Shown: one piece after another, positions 54,684-63,809 of the stretch
Position numbering within the stretch: the stretch's first letter is position 1
Layout: each line of letters begins with the position of its first letter
Assembly (NCBI GenBank): GCA_024639125.1
Contig: JAHEJA010000002.1
Coordinates: forward strand, 81,962 to 145,961
DNA length: 64,000 bases
From: Paracoccaceae bacterium
GTDB lineage: Bacteria > Pseudomonadota > Alphaproteobacteria > Rhodobacterales > Rhodobacteraceae
Direction of reading: 5' to 3'
Notes under the pieces: generated by a model
What the model saw: only the letters and a program-made list of their open reading frames with translations
Databases searched by the model: none
Told to the model about the DNA's origin: nothing
Position numbers and translations under genes: made by a program

Positions 54684-55685
54684 ATGTTTGCTGATCGATT
54701 TGACTATGCCGTAGCGCATGCGGATTTGGATGTGTCTGGGGACCGTGTCCTTGTGATTGCTCCGACCTCAATTGCCGATCTCGCTGGACTATCAGGGGTG
54801 AATTTCTCGATTTATTCTGATGAATTTACACTTGTGCGGGATGCGCGCGCGATTGATATCGCAGCCGGACCCGATGTCGAGGCAGGTTTTGATACGGCAA
54901 TTGTTTGTTGTCCCCGATCCAAACCTCTTGCACGGCATTTCGTTGCCTTGGCGCAACATGCGGTTGGGCCGTCAGGGCGTGTCATCGTTGAAGGCAACAA
55001 AACCGATGGTATTGAATCGCTGTTGAAAGATGTGAAAAAACGCGTGTCTTTGGATTATGTTCTATCCAAGGCGCACGGTAAAATTGCCCAGATCAAGGGT
55101 GGCGATTTTTCAGAATGGGCACACTCCGATTTTATCACGACTGCTTCTGGTTTGAAAACCAAAGTTGGTGTTTTTTCCGCAGATGGCAGCGATGCTGGTT
55201 CGGAATTTTTGATCGAACATTTGCCCGAAAAATTGGGTGCCCGTGTTGCCGATCTTGGGGCAGGGTGGGGCTATCTTGGTCATCATATTTTAACCCGTGC
55301 AGACGTCAAATCGCTGCATATGGTAGAATCGCAAAAATCAGCTTTGGACTGTGCGCGGGAAAATTGTGTCGATGAACGCGCTGCGTTTTATTGGGATGAT
55401 GCAACGGAATGGTCCTGTCAGGAACCATTGGATGCCGTGGTTATGAACCCACCGTTTCACGTGGGGCGCGCCGCTGATCCGGCATTAGGCCAAGCCTTTA
55501 TTCGCTCTGCTGCGCGCAACCTTGCGTCGCATGGTCAATTGATTATGGTGGCGAACCGACAGCTTCCTTACGAGGAAGAATTGGACCAGCGGTTCCAGCG
55601 AGTCGAAGAGGTTGCCAAAAACGGTCGCTTTAAAGTATTCCACGCAAGTCGCCCGCGCAAAATTGTGCGCACGCGTCGCAGCTAA
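54684..55685 (+). CDS. RsmC-like rRNA (guanine-N2) methyltransferase
   Basis: 333 residues with an N-terminal degenerate MTase-like half and a C-terminal catalytic half. The SAM loop is VADLGAGWGYLGHHIL near residue 190, and the DAVVMNPPFHVGR motif near residue 250 is the NPPFH active site of RsmC/RlmG enzymes. It likely methylates guanine in 16S rRNA (G1207) on 30S subunits. It follows clpS by 41 bp. Confidence 0.82.
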   Translation: MFADRFDYAVAHADLDVSGDRVLVIAPTSIADLAGLSGVNFSIYSDEFTLVRDARAIDIAAGPDVEAGFDTAIVCCPRSKPLARHFVALAQHAVGPSGRVIVEGNKTDGIESLLKDVKKRVSLDYVLSKAHGKIAQIKGGDFSEWAHSDFITTASGLKTKVGVFSADGSDAGSEFLIEHLPEKLGARVADLGAGWGYLGHHILTRADVKSLHMVESQKSALDCARENCVDERAAFYWDDATEWSCQEPLDAVVMNPPFHVGRAADPALGQAFIRSAARNLASHGQLIMVANRQLPYEEELDQRFQRVEEVAKNGRFKVFHASRPRKIVRTRRS

Positions 55686-55702
55686 TTTGACGGGGGGACA
55701 CG

Positions 55703-56503
55703 ATGTCGTTTTCTATTGATGGAAAAAGCGTAATTGTCACAGGCGCGGCCAACGGTATCGGGCTTGCGATTGCCCGCCACTTTGTTGACCAAGGTGCGAA
55801 TGTGATGTTCGCAGATATGGACGAAGCAAGTTTGGTCAAAGAGCTTGGTGAAGAACACCAAGACGGTAAAATCCAATATTTTGCCGGTGATCTTCGGGAA
55901 AAGCTAACGATTGCAAACCTTTTGTCGGCAACGATTGATGCTTTTGATCGGGTGGATGTTTTAGTGAATGCATCGCGCCAAATCTTGGTTTCAGATGCAT
56001 TAGACTGTGATGATACGTCTATGGAGGAGATGCTACAGCAAAACTTGATGAACAATTTGCGTCTGACGCAATTGGTTGCCAAGCGGATGATAAAGCAAGC
56101 TGAGGAAGGCACCGAAATTTGCGCCGGTGCGATTATTAATTTGTCCTCCATTGCGGCCCGTCGCGCGCATCCTGATTTGTTGGCCTATTCTGTGTCTACG
56201 GCGGCCTTGGATCAATTGACGCGGTCGATGGCGGTTGCCTTGGCGTCTCATAAGATCCGTGTGAATTCGGTGGCTTTCGGCTCTGTGATGTCGGCAAGCC
56301 TTCAGGCACAGCTCAAAGATAGCCAAGAGGCGCGGCAAATCATCGAAGATCAGACACCTTTGGGGCGGATTGCCTCGCCCACGGAATTAACGGAAATGGT
56401 CCAATTCTTGGCCTCAGATGCGGCTAGTTTTGTGACAGGGCAAGTTATGACAATTGATGGTGGGCGCACTTTGCTTGATCCTGTAGGACTATCAGCGCAC
56501 TAA
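55703..56503 (+). CDS. Short-chain dehydrogenase/reductase
   Basis: 266 residues. The classical SDR features are TGAANGIGLAIARHFVDQGA (cofactor loop, residues 12-31), a VNAS segment in place of the usual NNAG, a catalytic Ser in IINLSSIAARRAHPD and a YSVSTAALDQL segment that holds YxxxT where YxxxK is expected. The Lys of the catalytic tetrad therefore appears replaced by Thr or Ala, which may reduce or change activity. The substrate is unknown. Confidence 0.8.
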   Translation: MSFSIDGKSVIVTGAANGIGLAIARHFVDQGANVMFADMDEASLVKELGEEHQDGKIQYFAGDLREKLTIANLLSATIDAFDRVDVLVNASRQILVSDALDCDDTSMEEMLQQNLMNNLRLTQLVAKRMIKQAEEGTEICAGAIINLSSIAARRAHPDLLAYSVSTAALDQLTRSMAVALASHKIRVNSVAFGSVMSASLQAQLKDSQEARQIIEDQTPLGRIASPTELTEMVQFLASDAASFVTGQVMTIDGGRTLLDPVGLSAH

Positions 56504-56596
56504 ATTCTATATTCTAACGCGCAATGCTCTGTTGTGCTTGCATCTGACATCGGTCCTAAGGCACAACTGTGCAAACTATATAAGGACCCGTGTTTT

Positions 56597-57490
56597 ATGA
56601 CCGAACTCATGACTTCTGAAAAAGAACAGGCGAGCCAGTGGTTTCGTACGCTACGCAATGATATTGTTTCGGCGTTCGAAAAGCTGGAAAACGACCATAC
56701 CTCAGGTCCGTTTTCCGAAATGGGTGTTGGTACGTTTGAAGTCACTGAAACCAAACGCAGCGCAGATGACGGCAGCGATGCTGGTGGCGGGTTAATGAGC
56801 GTTATGCGCGGCGGTCGCGTGTTTGAAAAAGTGGGGGTCAATATTTCCACTGTTTACGGTGAATTGGGCGCGCAGGCACAATCGGCAATGGCGGCCCGTA
56901 CCGGCATCCCCGGTATGAAAGAAGATCCGCGGTTTTGGGCGTCGGGCATTAGTTTGGTGGCGCATTTGCAAAACCCACATTGCCCAGCGGTGCATATGAA
57001 CACACGGATGTTCTGGACCCCTCATGCGTGGTGGTTTGGCGGTGGCTCGGATTTGAACCCTTGTATCGAATATGATGCGGACACGGCACATTTTCACGCC
57101 ACGCAGCAGGCACATTTGGATCCGCATGATCCGACGCTTTATCCCAAGTTAAAAGAATGGGCAGATGAATATTTCTATATTCCTCACCGTAATCGGGCAC
57201 GTGGCGTTGGTGGAATCTTTATGGATGACCGCTGTTCAGGCGATTGGAATTCGGATTTTTCATTGACCCAAGACATTGGGCGTGCGTTTTTGCCAGCTTA
57301 TGTTCCATTGGTTGAAAAGCATTTAAAAGATGCGTTTTCGGATGCAGATAAAGAGACCCAGCTGCAACATCGCGGGCTTTATGCGGAATATAACTTGGTT
57401 TATGATCGGGGGACAAAGTTCGGTCTGACCACTGGTCATGATGCAAATGCCGTACTTATGAGCCTTCCTCCTATGGCAAAGTGGTACTAG
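56597..57490 (+). CDS. hemF: Oxygen-dependent coproporphyrinogen III oxidase
   Basis: 297 residues from ATG 56597 (RBS AAGGA). Family blocks are RGGRVFEKVGVNISTVYGEL, HMNTRMFWTPHAWWFGGGSD, DLNPCIEYD and GRGTKFGL-like (here DRGTKFGLTTGHDANAVLMS). It uses O2 to convert coproporphyrinogen III to protoporphyrinogen IX, the aerobic counterpart of HemN encoded 13 kb away. Confidence 0.96.
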   Translation: MTELMTSEKEQASQWFRTLRNDIVSAFEKLENDHTSGPFSEMGVGTFEVTETKRSADDGSDAGGGLMSVMRGGRVFEKVGVNISTVYGELGAQAQSAMAARTGIPGMKEDPRFWASGISLVAHLQNPHCPAVHMNTRMFWTPHAWWFGGGSDLNPCIEYDADTAHFHATQQAHLDPHDPTLYPKLKEWADEYFYIPHRNRARGVGGIFMDDRCSGDWNSDFSLTQDIGRAFLPAYVPLVEKHLKDAFSDADKETQLQHRGLYAEYNLVYDRGTKFGLTTGHDANAVLMSLPPMAKWY

Positions 57491-57517
57491 TTTAGCATTT
57501 CATAACGGGGAAACATC

Positions 57518-58933
57518 ATGGCATTTTTGGATCTACTCGCGGATATCGTTGGCGCTGACCATATATTAACGGGGCAGGATACGAGTAAATACGCCAAGGA
57601 TTGGCTGGGTCAGTATCCATCTGTGCCTGTCGCCGTGGTGCGCCCTGCGTCAACAGAGCAGGTGTCCCAAGTTGTAAAGCTGGCAAACCAAGCCAAAATC
57701 GCGATAGTCCCCATGAGCGGCAATACAGGGCTAGCAGGCGGAGGTTATGCCGAAGGTGCCTTGGTGCTATCATTAGAGCGTATGAACAAAATCCGCGATA
57801 TTCGACCCGAGTCCAAAGTTGCCATCGTCGAAGCGGGCGTTATCCTCACCGCATTGCACAACAAAGCCGAAGAGCACGATATGATTTTCCCGCTCTACTT
57901 TGGCGCGCGCGGTTCTGCGATGATTGGGGGCGTTTTGGCAACGAATGCCGGTGGATCAAATGTTTTGCGCTACGGTAATACGCGTGATCTGGTGCTAGGG
58001 ATCGAAGTGGTGTTACCCAATGGGGATATCATGGACATTATGTCCGAGCTTCACAAAGACAACTCGGGCTATAATTTGAAACATCTGCTAATTGGCGCCG
58101 AAGGTACCCTAGGGATCATAACTGGGGCTGTTTTAAAACTGCATCCTAAACCCAAAGCTGTGGCGACGGCGATGTTGGCCTGTCGTTCCTTGCCCGATGC
58201 GCTTAGGGTGCTGAACAGTTTGCAGCAAGAAACGGGAAATTGTGTCGAGGCATTCGAGTATATGCCGCGATATTATATTCAATCACATCTCGAAGTGTTC
58301 CCAGATGCCCGGGCCCCTTTTGACGCAGAATATGACGTCAACATATTGCTTGAAGCCGCCAGTACAATCCAAGCAATGGCTGAAAGCGGCGCGGATGGCA
58401 AAATGCGTTGGATGACAATGCTAGAGGATAGATTGGCTGCATTAATGCAAGACGGCATAATTCTGGACGCAGTTGTTTCCCAAAACGAAGCGCAGCGCAT
58501 GGAAATGTGGGCCCGCCGCGAAGCCGCTGCAGAATTGTCTTTGCGGCGACGTCCTTTGGTGAACAACGATATTGCGCTTCCTATTGATAAAGTCGCCGAG
58601 TTTTTAGAAACCGCACAAAAGCGTGTTTTGGAAATATGTCCGACCGCAACCGTGTTAGAAGTTGCACATTTGGGGGATGGCAACGTGCATTATGTTGTCT
58701 GGCCCAATAGCGAAGACCCATCCTATATTGATAGAATTATGGAAGGTGTCGAAAATATCGTCCTTGAATTTGGCGGTAGCTTTTCAGCGGAACATGGAAT
58801 TGGACGCAGCAAGTTACCATCTATGAAACGTCGCAAGAACCCAGTTGCCATACAGGTCATGCGTCAGATCAAACAAGCGCTTGATCCAAATAATATCATG
58901 AACCCTGGGAAAGTTCTTCCTGAAATAGAGTAA
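57518..58933 (+). CDS. FAD-binding D-2-hydroxyacid dehydrogenase (D-2-hydroxyglutarate/D-lactate type)
   Basis: 471 residues. A PCMH-type FAD domain (VPMSGNTGLAGGGY near residue 70, GGVLATNAGGSN, GAEGTLGIIT) is followed by a C-terminal cap with HLGDGNVHY and SAEHGIGRSKL. The family oxidises D-2-hydroxyglutarate, D-lactate or glycolate. It lies 27 bp after hemF, and no glcEF-like genes accompany it, favouring the single-subunit type. A hairpin terminator follows. Confidence 0.85.
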   Translation: MAFLDLLADIVGADHILTGQDTSKYAKDWLGQYPSVPVAVVRPASTEQVSQVVKLANQAKIAIVPMSGNTGLAGGGYAEGALVLSLERMNKIRDIRPESKVAIVEAGVILTALHNKAEEHDMIFPLYFGARGSAMIGGVLATNAGGSNVLRYGNTRDLVLGIEVVLPNGDIMDIMSELHKDNSGYNLKHLLIGAEGTLGIITGAVLKLHPKPKAVATAMLACRSLPDALRVLNSLQQETGNCVEAFEYMPRYYIQSHLEVFPDARAPFDAEYDVNILLEAASTIQAMAESGADGKMRWMTMLEDRLAALMQDGIILDAVVSQNEAQRMEMWARREAAAELSLRRRPLVNNDIALPIDKVAEFLETAQKRVLEICPTATVLEVAHLGDGNVHYVVWPNSEDPSYIDRIMEGVENIVLEFGGSFSAEHGIGRSKLPSMKRRKNPVAIQVMRQIKQALDPNNIMNPGKVLPEIE

Positions 58934-58938
58934 CGAAC

Positions 58939-58960
58939 AATGGGCTCTTTCGAGCCCATT
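58939..58960. terminator. Perfect hairpin between convergent genes (likely bidirectional terminator)
   Basis: AATGGGCTC (58939-58947) pairs exactly with GAGCCCATT (58952-58960) around a 4-nt loop, between the dehydrogenase stop and the hemC stop. Flanking T runs are weak on both strands. Confidence 0.65.
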
Positions 58961-58963
58961 AAA

Positions 58964-59908
58964 TTATCGCCAACTAAAGAAATCTGGCCCTGCCTGAGAC
59001 AGCAGAGACTGCGCCATGTCACGGCCCAATTCAGCGCCGTCATCAATGGTGCAGCTTTGCGCGTCACCGATCGTTTCTGAACCATCAGGGCGTAACACTT
59101 CGCCACGAAGCCTAAGTGTATTGCCATCTAATTCAGCCAAACCTGCGATAGGGGTTTCACAGGATCCGTCCAATGCCGCTAGAAATGCTCGTTCTGCGGC
59201 CAAACGCTGACCGGTTTCGGTGTGGTGGATGGCACTTAGCATTTCCGCCACGCGCATATCATCCATGCGACGTTCTATACCAATTGCGCCCTGAGCAACC
59301 GCAGGCAGCATGTCTTCGACTGAAATGGCTGACTTTGCCACATGGGCCATGCCCAAACGGTTCAATCCGGCTTGTGCTAAAAACGTACAAGCCGCAACAC
59401 CGTCTTCTAGTTTTTTCAATCGGGTCTGAACGTTGCCGCGAAACTCCACAACGTCGAGTTCGGGGAATTTATTCATCAATTGCGCTTTGCGACGCAAGGA
59501 TGATGTGCCAACAACGGTTCCAGCGGGCAGTTCAGCCAAAGAATTGAACGTTGGCGAAACAAAGGCGTCACGCACGTCTTCTCTTGGAAGATACGTCTCT
59601 AGCACCAAACCATCCGGTTGTAGCGTTGGCATATCTTTCATGGAATGCACTGCGATATCAATCTTGCCTGACAACATGTCGTCTTCGATTTCGCGGGTAA
59701 ACAAACCTTTGCCACCGATTTCTTTCAACGGACGATCGATAATCCGATCACCAGTTGTCTTGATGACAATGATTTCAAACGCCTCTTCAGGAAGATCAAA
59801 GGCGGTCATGAGACGCTGACGCGTTTCATAGGCTTGCGCTAGCGCCAAAGGCGACCCTCGGGTCCCGATGCGCAATGGGGCGGATGGAGTTGGTAAAACA
59901 ATAGACAT
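58964..59908 (-). CDS. hemC: Hydroxymethylbilane synthase
   Basis: 314 residues. RIGTRGSPLALAQA near the N-terminus, KGLFTREIEDDMLSG, HSMKDMPT, and LDGSCETPIAGLA near residue 250 where the Cys carries the dipyrromethane cofactor. It polymerises four porphobilinogens. It is divergent from hemE, the second step downstream in the same pathway. Confidence 0.96.
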   Translation of the reverse strand: MSIVLPTPSAPLRIGTRGSPLALAQAYETRQRLMTAFDLPEEAFEIIVIKTTGDRIIDRPLKEIGGKGLFTREIEDDMLSGKIDIAVHSMKDMPTLQPDGLVLETYLPREDVRDAFVSPTFNSLAELPAGTVVGTSSLRRKAQLMNKFPELDVVEFRGNVQTRLKKLEDGVAACTFLAQAGLNRLGMAHVAKSAISVEDMLPAVAQGAIGIERRMDDMRVAEMLSAIHHTETGQRLAAERAFLAALDGSCETPIAGLAELDGNTLRLRGEVLRPDGSETIGDAQSCTIDDGAELGRDMAQSLLSQAGPDFFSWR

Positions 59909-60007
59909 AACGAATCTTTAGTTGCGGTTTTGCAGGAAAACAAGAAGGTTTGCTTGACTTATCGGGTATAAACGGTGACGTAAGCTAAAAAGAGGAGCTT
60001 TACGACA

Positions 60008-61048
60008 ATGGCTGAGCAAAAGAAAATCCTACGCGCACTTGCTGGCGAGACACAAAAATCCCCTCCGATTTGGATGATGCGACAAGCGGGACGGTATTTG
60101 CCCGAATACCGCGCCACGCGTGCACAAGCTGGTGATTTCTTGTCCCTTTGCTATAACAGCGAGCTTGCCGCCGAAGTCACCTTGCAGCCCATTCGCCGCT
60201 ATGGATTTGATGCAGCAATTTTGTTTGCGGATATTTTGTTATTGCCCCAAGCGCTGGGCGCTGACCTGTGGTTTGTCACAGGCGAGGGGCCACGTTTGTC
60301 AACAATTACACAACAGCGCCAATTTGATGCGCTTAAATCTATTGATGACATTCATGAAACGTTATCGCCCGTCTATGAGACGGTAAAGATCTTATCACGC
60401 GAATTGCCGAAAGAAACAACTTTGATCGGATTTGCGGGCGCGCCTTGGACGGTTGCGACCTATATGATCGCTGGGCGCGGCACCCCCGATCAAGGGCCGG
60501 CACATGCGCTAAAGGATGAAAATCGGGCTCTGTTCGAGCAATTGATTGATTTGCTCACGGCTTCGACCATCGAATATTTGTCCAGCCAAATCAACGCAGG
60601 GGCAGAAGTTGTCAAAATTTTCGACAGCTGGGCCGGTTCGCTAAAGGGCGAAGATTTCGACCGTTATGCCTTGGAACCTGCAAAGCGGATTACGCGCGCG
60701 ATTAATGAACGTCATCCCGGTGTACCGGTAATTGGTTTCCCACGCGAAGCAGGGGATAAATACATCGGCTTTGCCAAGGCAACGGGTGTTGATTGCGTTG
60801 CTGTTGATAATTCCGTTTCTGCCGACTGGGTTGCAAAGCATGTTCAACCTGACGGTTGCGTTCAGGGCAACCTCAAGTCATCGCATATGGTGACCGGCGG
60901 TCAGGCCTTGATCGATGAAACCCGTCAAATCGTTGAGGCATTGAACAAAGGTCCGCATATTTTCAATTTGGGTCATGGGATTACCCCCGATGCTGACCCT
61001 GAAAATGTGCAGTTAATGATCGACACTGTCCGGTCATTTGACACATAA
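60008..61048 (+). CDS. hemE: Uroporphyrinogen decarboxylase
   Basis: 346 residues. [17 protein letters not shown] near residue 20 is the HemE signature, followed by [14 protein letters not shown] with the catalytic Asp, and [12 protein letters not shown]. It makes coproporphyrinogen III, the substrate of both HemF and HemN in this window. RBS GAGGAG precedes the ATG. Confidence 0.97.
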   Translation: MAEQKKILRALAGETQKSPPIWMMRQAGRYLPEYRATRAQAGDFLSLCYNSELAAEVTLQPIRRYGFDAAILFADILLLPQALGADLWFVTGEGPRLSTITQQRQFDALKSIDDIHETLSPVYETVKILSRELPKETTLIGFAGAPWTVATYMIAGRGTPDQGPAHALKDENRALFEQLIDLLTASTIEYLSSQINAGAEVVKIFDSWAGSLKGEDFDRYALEPAKRITRAINERHPGVPVIGFPREAGDKYIGFAKATGVDCVAVDNSVSADWVAKHVQPDGCVQGNLKSSHMVTGGQALIDETRQIVEALNKGPHIFNLGHGITPDADPENVQLMIDTVRSFDT

Positions 61049-61082
61049 ATCACATTTACTGTGATGCACGAAGGGGTGCGAC

Positions 61083-62012
61083 ATGTCAGAAATACTCAAG
61101 GTAACTGGGCTTAGGAAATCCTATGCCAGCGGATTTGAAGCGCTCAAAGGTGTGGATTTGTCCGTAACGTCTGGGGAAATCCTTGCTTTGTTGGGGCCGA
61201 ACGGGGCTGGCAAAACAACGCTGATTTCTACGGTTTGTGGGATTACGTCCTCGACAGGCGGGCGCGTTGAAATTGGTGGGCACGATATCGAAACCGATTT
61301 TCGTGCAGCGCGCCGTTTGGTTGGATTGGTGCCACAGGAAATTTCGCTTGAGCCATTCGAAACTGTGATCAACACAGTTCGCTTTTCTCGGGGGCTTTTT
61401 GGCAAGCCAAAGAACGAAGCCTATATCGAAAAAATTCTTCGGGATTTGTCGCTTTGGGATAAGCGCAAGAACCGGATAATGGAGCTTTCAGGCGGCATGA
61501 AACGTCGGGTCTTGATTGCCAAGGCGCTCAGCCACGAGCCGCGCTTGTTGTTTCTGGATGAACCGACAGCTGGTGTCGATGTTGAGCTTAGAAAAGATAT
61601 GTGGAACGTCGTTGCCGAGCTGAAAAAACAAGGCGTGACAATCATTTTGACAACGCATTACATCGAAGAAGCCGAAGCCATCGCCGACCGTATTGGCGTG
61701 ATCAGCAAGGGCCAATTGATGCTGGTCGAAGAAAAGCAGCATTTGATGAAACGTTTGGGTCAAAAGAAGCTCACCGTAGAGCTGCAATCCCCTCTGGCCG
61801 AGGTTCCCGCGGCGTTGTCCAAGTATGATCTGGTTGTGGGCGCAGATGGCGCAAGCTTGGTATATAGCTATGACACACGCGCCGAGCGGACAGGCATCAC
61901 GGCCCTATTGGCGGATATTTCGGCAGCTGGCTTGGTCCTGAAAGATCTGCAAACCGACCAGTCGTCGCTTGAGGATATCTTTGTGACTTTGGTGAAAGAG
62001 GATGCAGCATGA
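61083..62012 (+). CDS. ABC transporter ATP-binding protein (ABC-2 exporter type)
   Basis: 309 residues. Walker [13 protein letters not shown] near residue 38, signature [15 protein letters not shown] and Walker [17 protein letters not shown], with a C-terminal extension of about 90 residues typical of DrrA/NodI/CcmA-like exporters. It overlaps the permease gene by four bases. Substrate is unknown; drug, polysaccharide or lipid export are usual. Confidence 0.9.
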   Translation: MSEILKVTGLRKSYASGFEALKGVDLSVTSGEILALLGPNGAGKTTLISTVCGITSSTGGRVEIGGHDIETDFRAARRLVGLVPQEISLEPFETVINTVRFSRGLFGKPKNEAYIEKILRDLSLWDKRKNRIMELSGGMKRRVLIAKALSHEPRLLFLDEPTAGVDVELRKDMWNVVAELKKQGVTIILTTHYIEEAEAIADRIGVISKGQLMLVEEKQHLMKRLGQKKLTVELQSPLAEVPAALSKYDLVVGADGASLVYSYDTRAERTGITALLADISAAGLVLKDLQTDQSSLEDIFVTLVKEDAA

Positions 62013-62770
62013 GCTTTAGCGCAATAAGAGCCATTTACGTGTTTGAAATGGCGCGGTTCTTTCGAACCTTGATGCAGAGTTTTATTTCTCCGGTCATTTC
62101 CACATCGCTATATTTTGTGGTCTTTGGGGCCGCGATTGGCAGCCGGATCCAAGAAGCTGATGGCGTAAGCTACGGTGCATTCATTGTGCCAGGTTTGATT
62201 ATGTTATCGGTTATCACCCAGTCTATTTCCAATGCTTCGTTTGGGATTTATTTTCCCAAATTTATTGGTACGATTTATGAATTGTTATCTGCACCTGTCA
62301 GCTTTATCGAGATTGTGATCGGCTATGTGGGGGCTGCTGCGACAAAGTCATTGTTTATTGGTGTGGTGATTTTGGCGACGTCTGCATTGTTCGTGGATTT
62401 GCAAATCGCACATCCATTTTGGATGGTGCTGTTTCTGGTTCTGACGTGTTTATCCTTTGCATTGATGGGGTTCATCATTGGTATTTGGGCCCGCAATTTT
62501 GAACAACTTCAGTTGGTTCCACTTTTGATTGTGACGCCTTTGGTGTTCTTAGGCGGGTCGTTTTATTCGATTTCGATGCTGCCCCCGGTTTGGCAAATCA
62601 TCACGAAACTGAATCCCGTTGTGTATTTGATTTCTGGATTTCGCTGGTCTTTCTATGACACAGCGGATGTTCCTATCGCGGTCAGCTTGTTTGCGATCCT
62701 TGCCTTTACAGCGATTTGTATTGCCGTCATTGGATGGATTTTCAAAACCGGTTGGCGCATTCGCAACTAA
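62009..62770 (+). CDS. ABC-2 type transporter permease
   Basis: 253 residues with six predicted membrane helices and the ABC-2 pattern [20 protein letters not shown] near residue 170. It resembles NodJ/YadH-type permeases. It is translationally coupled to the ATPase gene, and the pair forms a complete half-size exporter. Confidence 0.9.
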   Translation: MSFSAIRAIYVFEMARFFRTLMQSFISPVISTSLYFVVFGAAIGSRIQEADGVSYGAFIVPGLIMLSVITQSISNASFGIYFPKFIGTIYELLSAPVSFIEIVIGYVGAAATKSLFIGVVILATSALFVDLQIAHPFWMVLFLVLTCLSFALMGFIIGIWARNFEQLQLVPLLIVTPLVFLGGSFYSISMLPPVWQIITKLNPVVYLISGFRWSFYDTADVPIAVSLFAILAFTAICIAVIGWIFKTGWRIRN

Positions 62771-62833
62771 CCAGAATAATTAGAAATATTTCCTCTGGGC
62801 GTCCTTGTTAAACAGGGCGCTCATCTCTACATC

Positions 62834-63637
62834 ATGGGAATGATAAAATTTCTTCGTAATCGAAAAAAACGAAAATCTGTGGCCGTTGTTCGGCTAAGCG
62901 GTGTCATCTCGGCATCGGCACGTGGCGGTCTTAGTGATCAAGCCCTTGCGCCTATTCTTGAGAAAGCGTTTCGCAAAGGCAAACCGTCTGCCGTGGCGTT
63001 GGTTATCAATTCGCCAGGCGGTTCGCCGGTTCAATCCTCTTTGATTGGGGCGCGTATTCGTCGTTTGGCCGCTGAAACTGATGTTCTTGTTTACGCCTTT
63101 GTCGAAGATGTCGCAGCGTCTGGTGGGTATTGGTTGGCTGTGGCTGCGGATGAAATTTATGTTGATCCAAGTTCAATCATAGGCTCCATCGGGGTGATTT
63201 CCGCGGGTTTTGGGGCGCATGAATTTTTGAACCGATATGGGCTAGAGCGCCGCGTTTATACGGCGGGCAAGTCAAAATCTATGCTGGATCCGTTCCGTCC
63301 CGAAAACCCCGAAGACGTGGAGCGGCTGAAACTATCCTTGGACGACATTCACACGGTTTTCAAAGATCATGTGACAGTGCGTCGTGCCGGTAAAATCAAG
63401 TCAGAAGAAGACCTGTTTACAGGTGAAATCTGGTTGGGTCAAAAGGCGGTTGATTTGGGACTTGTTGATCATATCGGTCACGTTGTTCCCGTGATGAAAG
63501 ACAAATTTGGCGATAAAACACGGTTCCGTGTTTTGGGCCAAAAGAAATCATTTCTTAGTCGTTTTGGCATGTCCATGATGTCTCAGTCATATGAGTTGAT
63601 CGAAGAACGGCTGGCGTTCGGACGGTTTGGTCTGTGA
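62834..63637 (+). CDS. S49 family signal-peptide-peptidase-like serine protease
   Basis: 267 residues. The SppA/SohB core is present: VVRLSGVIS, INSPGGSPVQSS, and VEDVAASGGYWLAVAADEIY with the catalytic Ser near residue 97, and the Lys-bearing segment GLERRVYTAGKSKSM near residue 145. Only a basic N-terminus, without a clear membrane helix, precedes the domain. It probably degrades signal peptides or small membrane proteins. The next gene begins one base after its stop. Confidence 0.88.
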   Translation: MGMIKFLRNRKKRKSVAVVRLSGVISASARGGLSDQALAPILEKAFRKGKPSAVALVINSPGGSPVQSSLIGARIRRLAAETDVLVYAFVEDVAASGGYWLAVAADEIYVDPSSIIGSIGVISAGFGAHEFLNRYGLERRVYTAGKSKSMLDPFRPENPEDVERLKLSLDDIHTVFKDHVTVRRAGKIKSEEDLFTGEIWLGQKAVDLGLVDHIGHVVPVMKDKFGDKTRFRVLGQKKSFLSRFGMSMMSQSYELIEERLAFGRFGL

Positions 63638-63638
63638 C

Positions 63639-63800
63639 ATGATCATCAAAGTCGTCTTGTTATTTTTGATTGGTATGATTGTTCTCGCTATGTTTGGGAA
63701 ATTTAAATTTCCAGGACAGAAACAAATTGAAGCAGCGCGCTGCAAGGCATGTGGCCGCTTTCGGATCGGGCGCGCATGTGCCTGTCCCAAAAAGAAGTAG
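63639..63800 (+). CDS. Small Cys-rich membrane protein, unknown function
   Basis: 53 residues. A membrane helix (IIKVVLLFLIGMIVLAMFGK) is followed by a short cytoplasmic tail with four cysteines, RCKACGRFRIGRACACP, a likely zinc ribbon (CxxC and CxC), and a Lys-rich end. Its start is one base after the S49 protease stop, and its stop TAG lies in the ribosome site of the antiporter gene, so three genes are co-transcribed. I do not recognise a named family. Confidence 0.75.
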   Translation: MIIKVVLLFLIGMIVLAMFGKFKFPGQKQIEAARCKACGRFRIGRACACPKKK

Positions 63801-63809
63801 GAGCCGTTG

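Noticed and set aside
62794..62822. Hairpin between the ABC permease and S49 genes
   Set aside because: A 7-bp stem with one G-T pair but no T run; insufficient for a terminator call.
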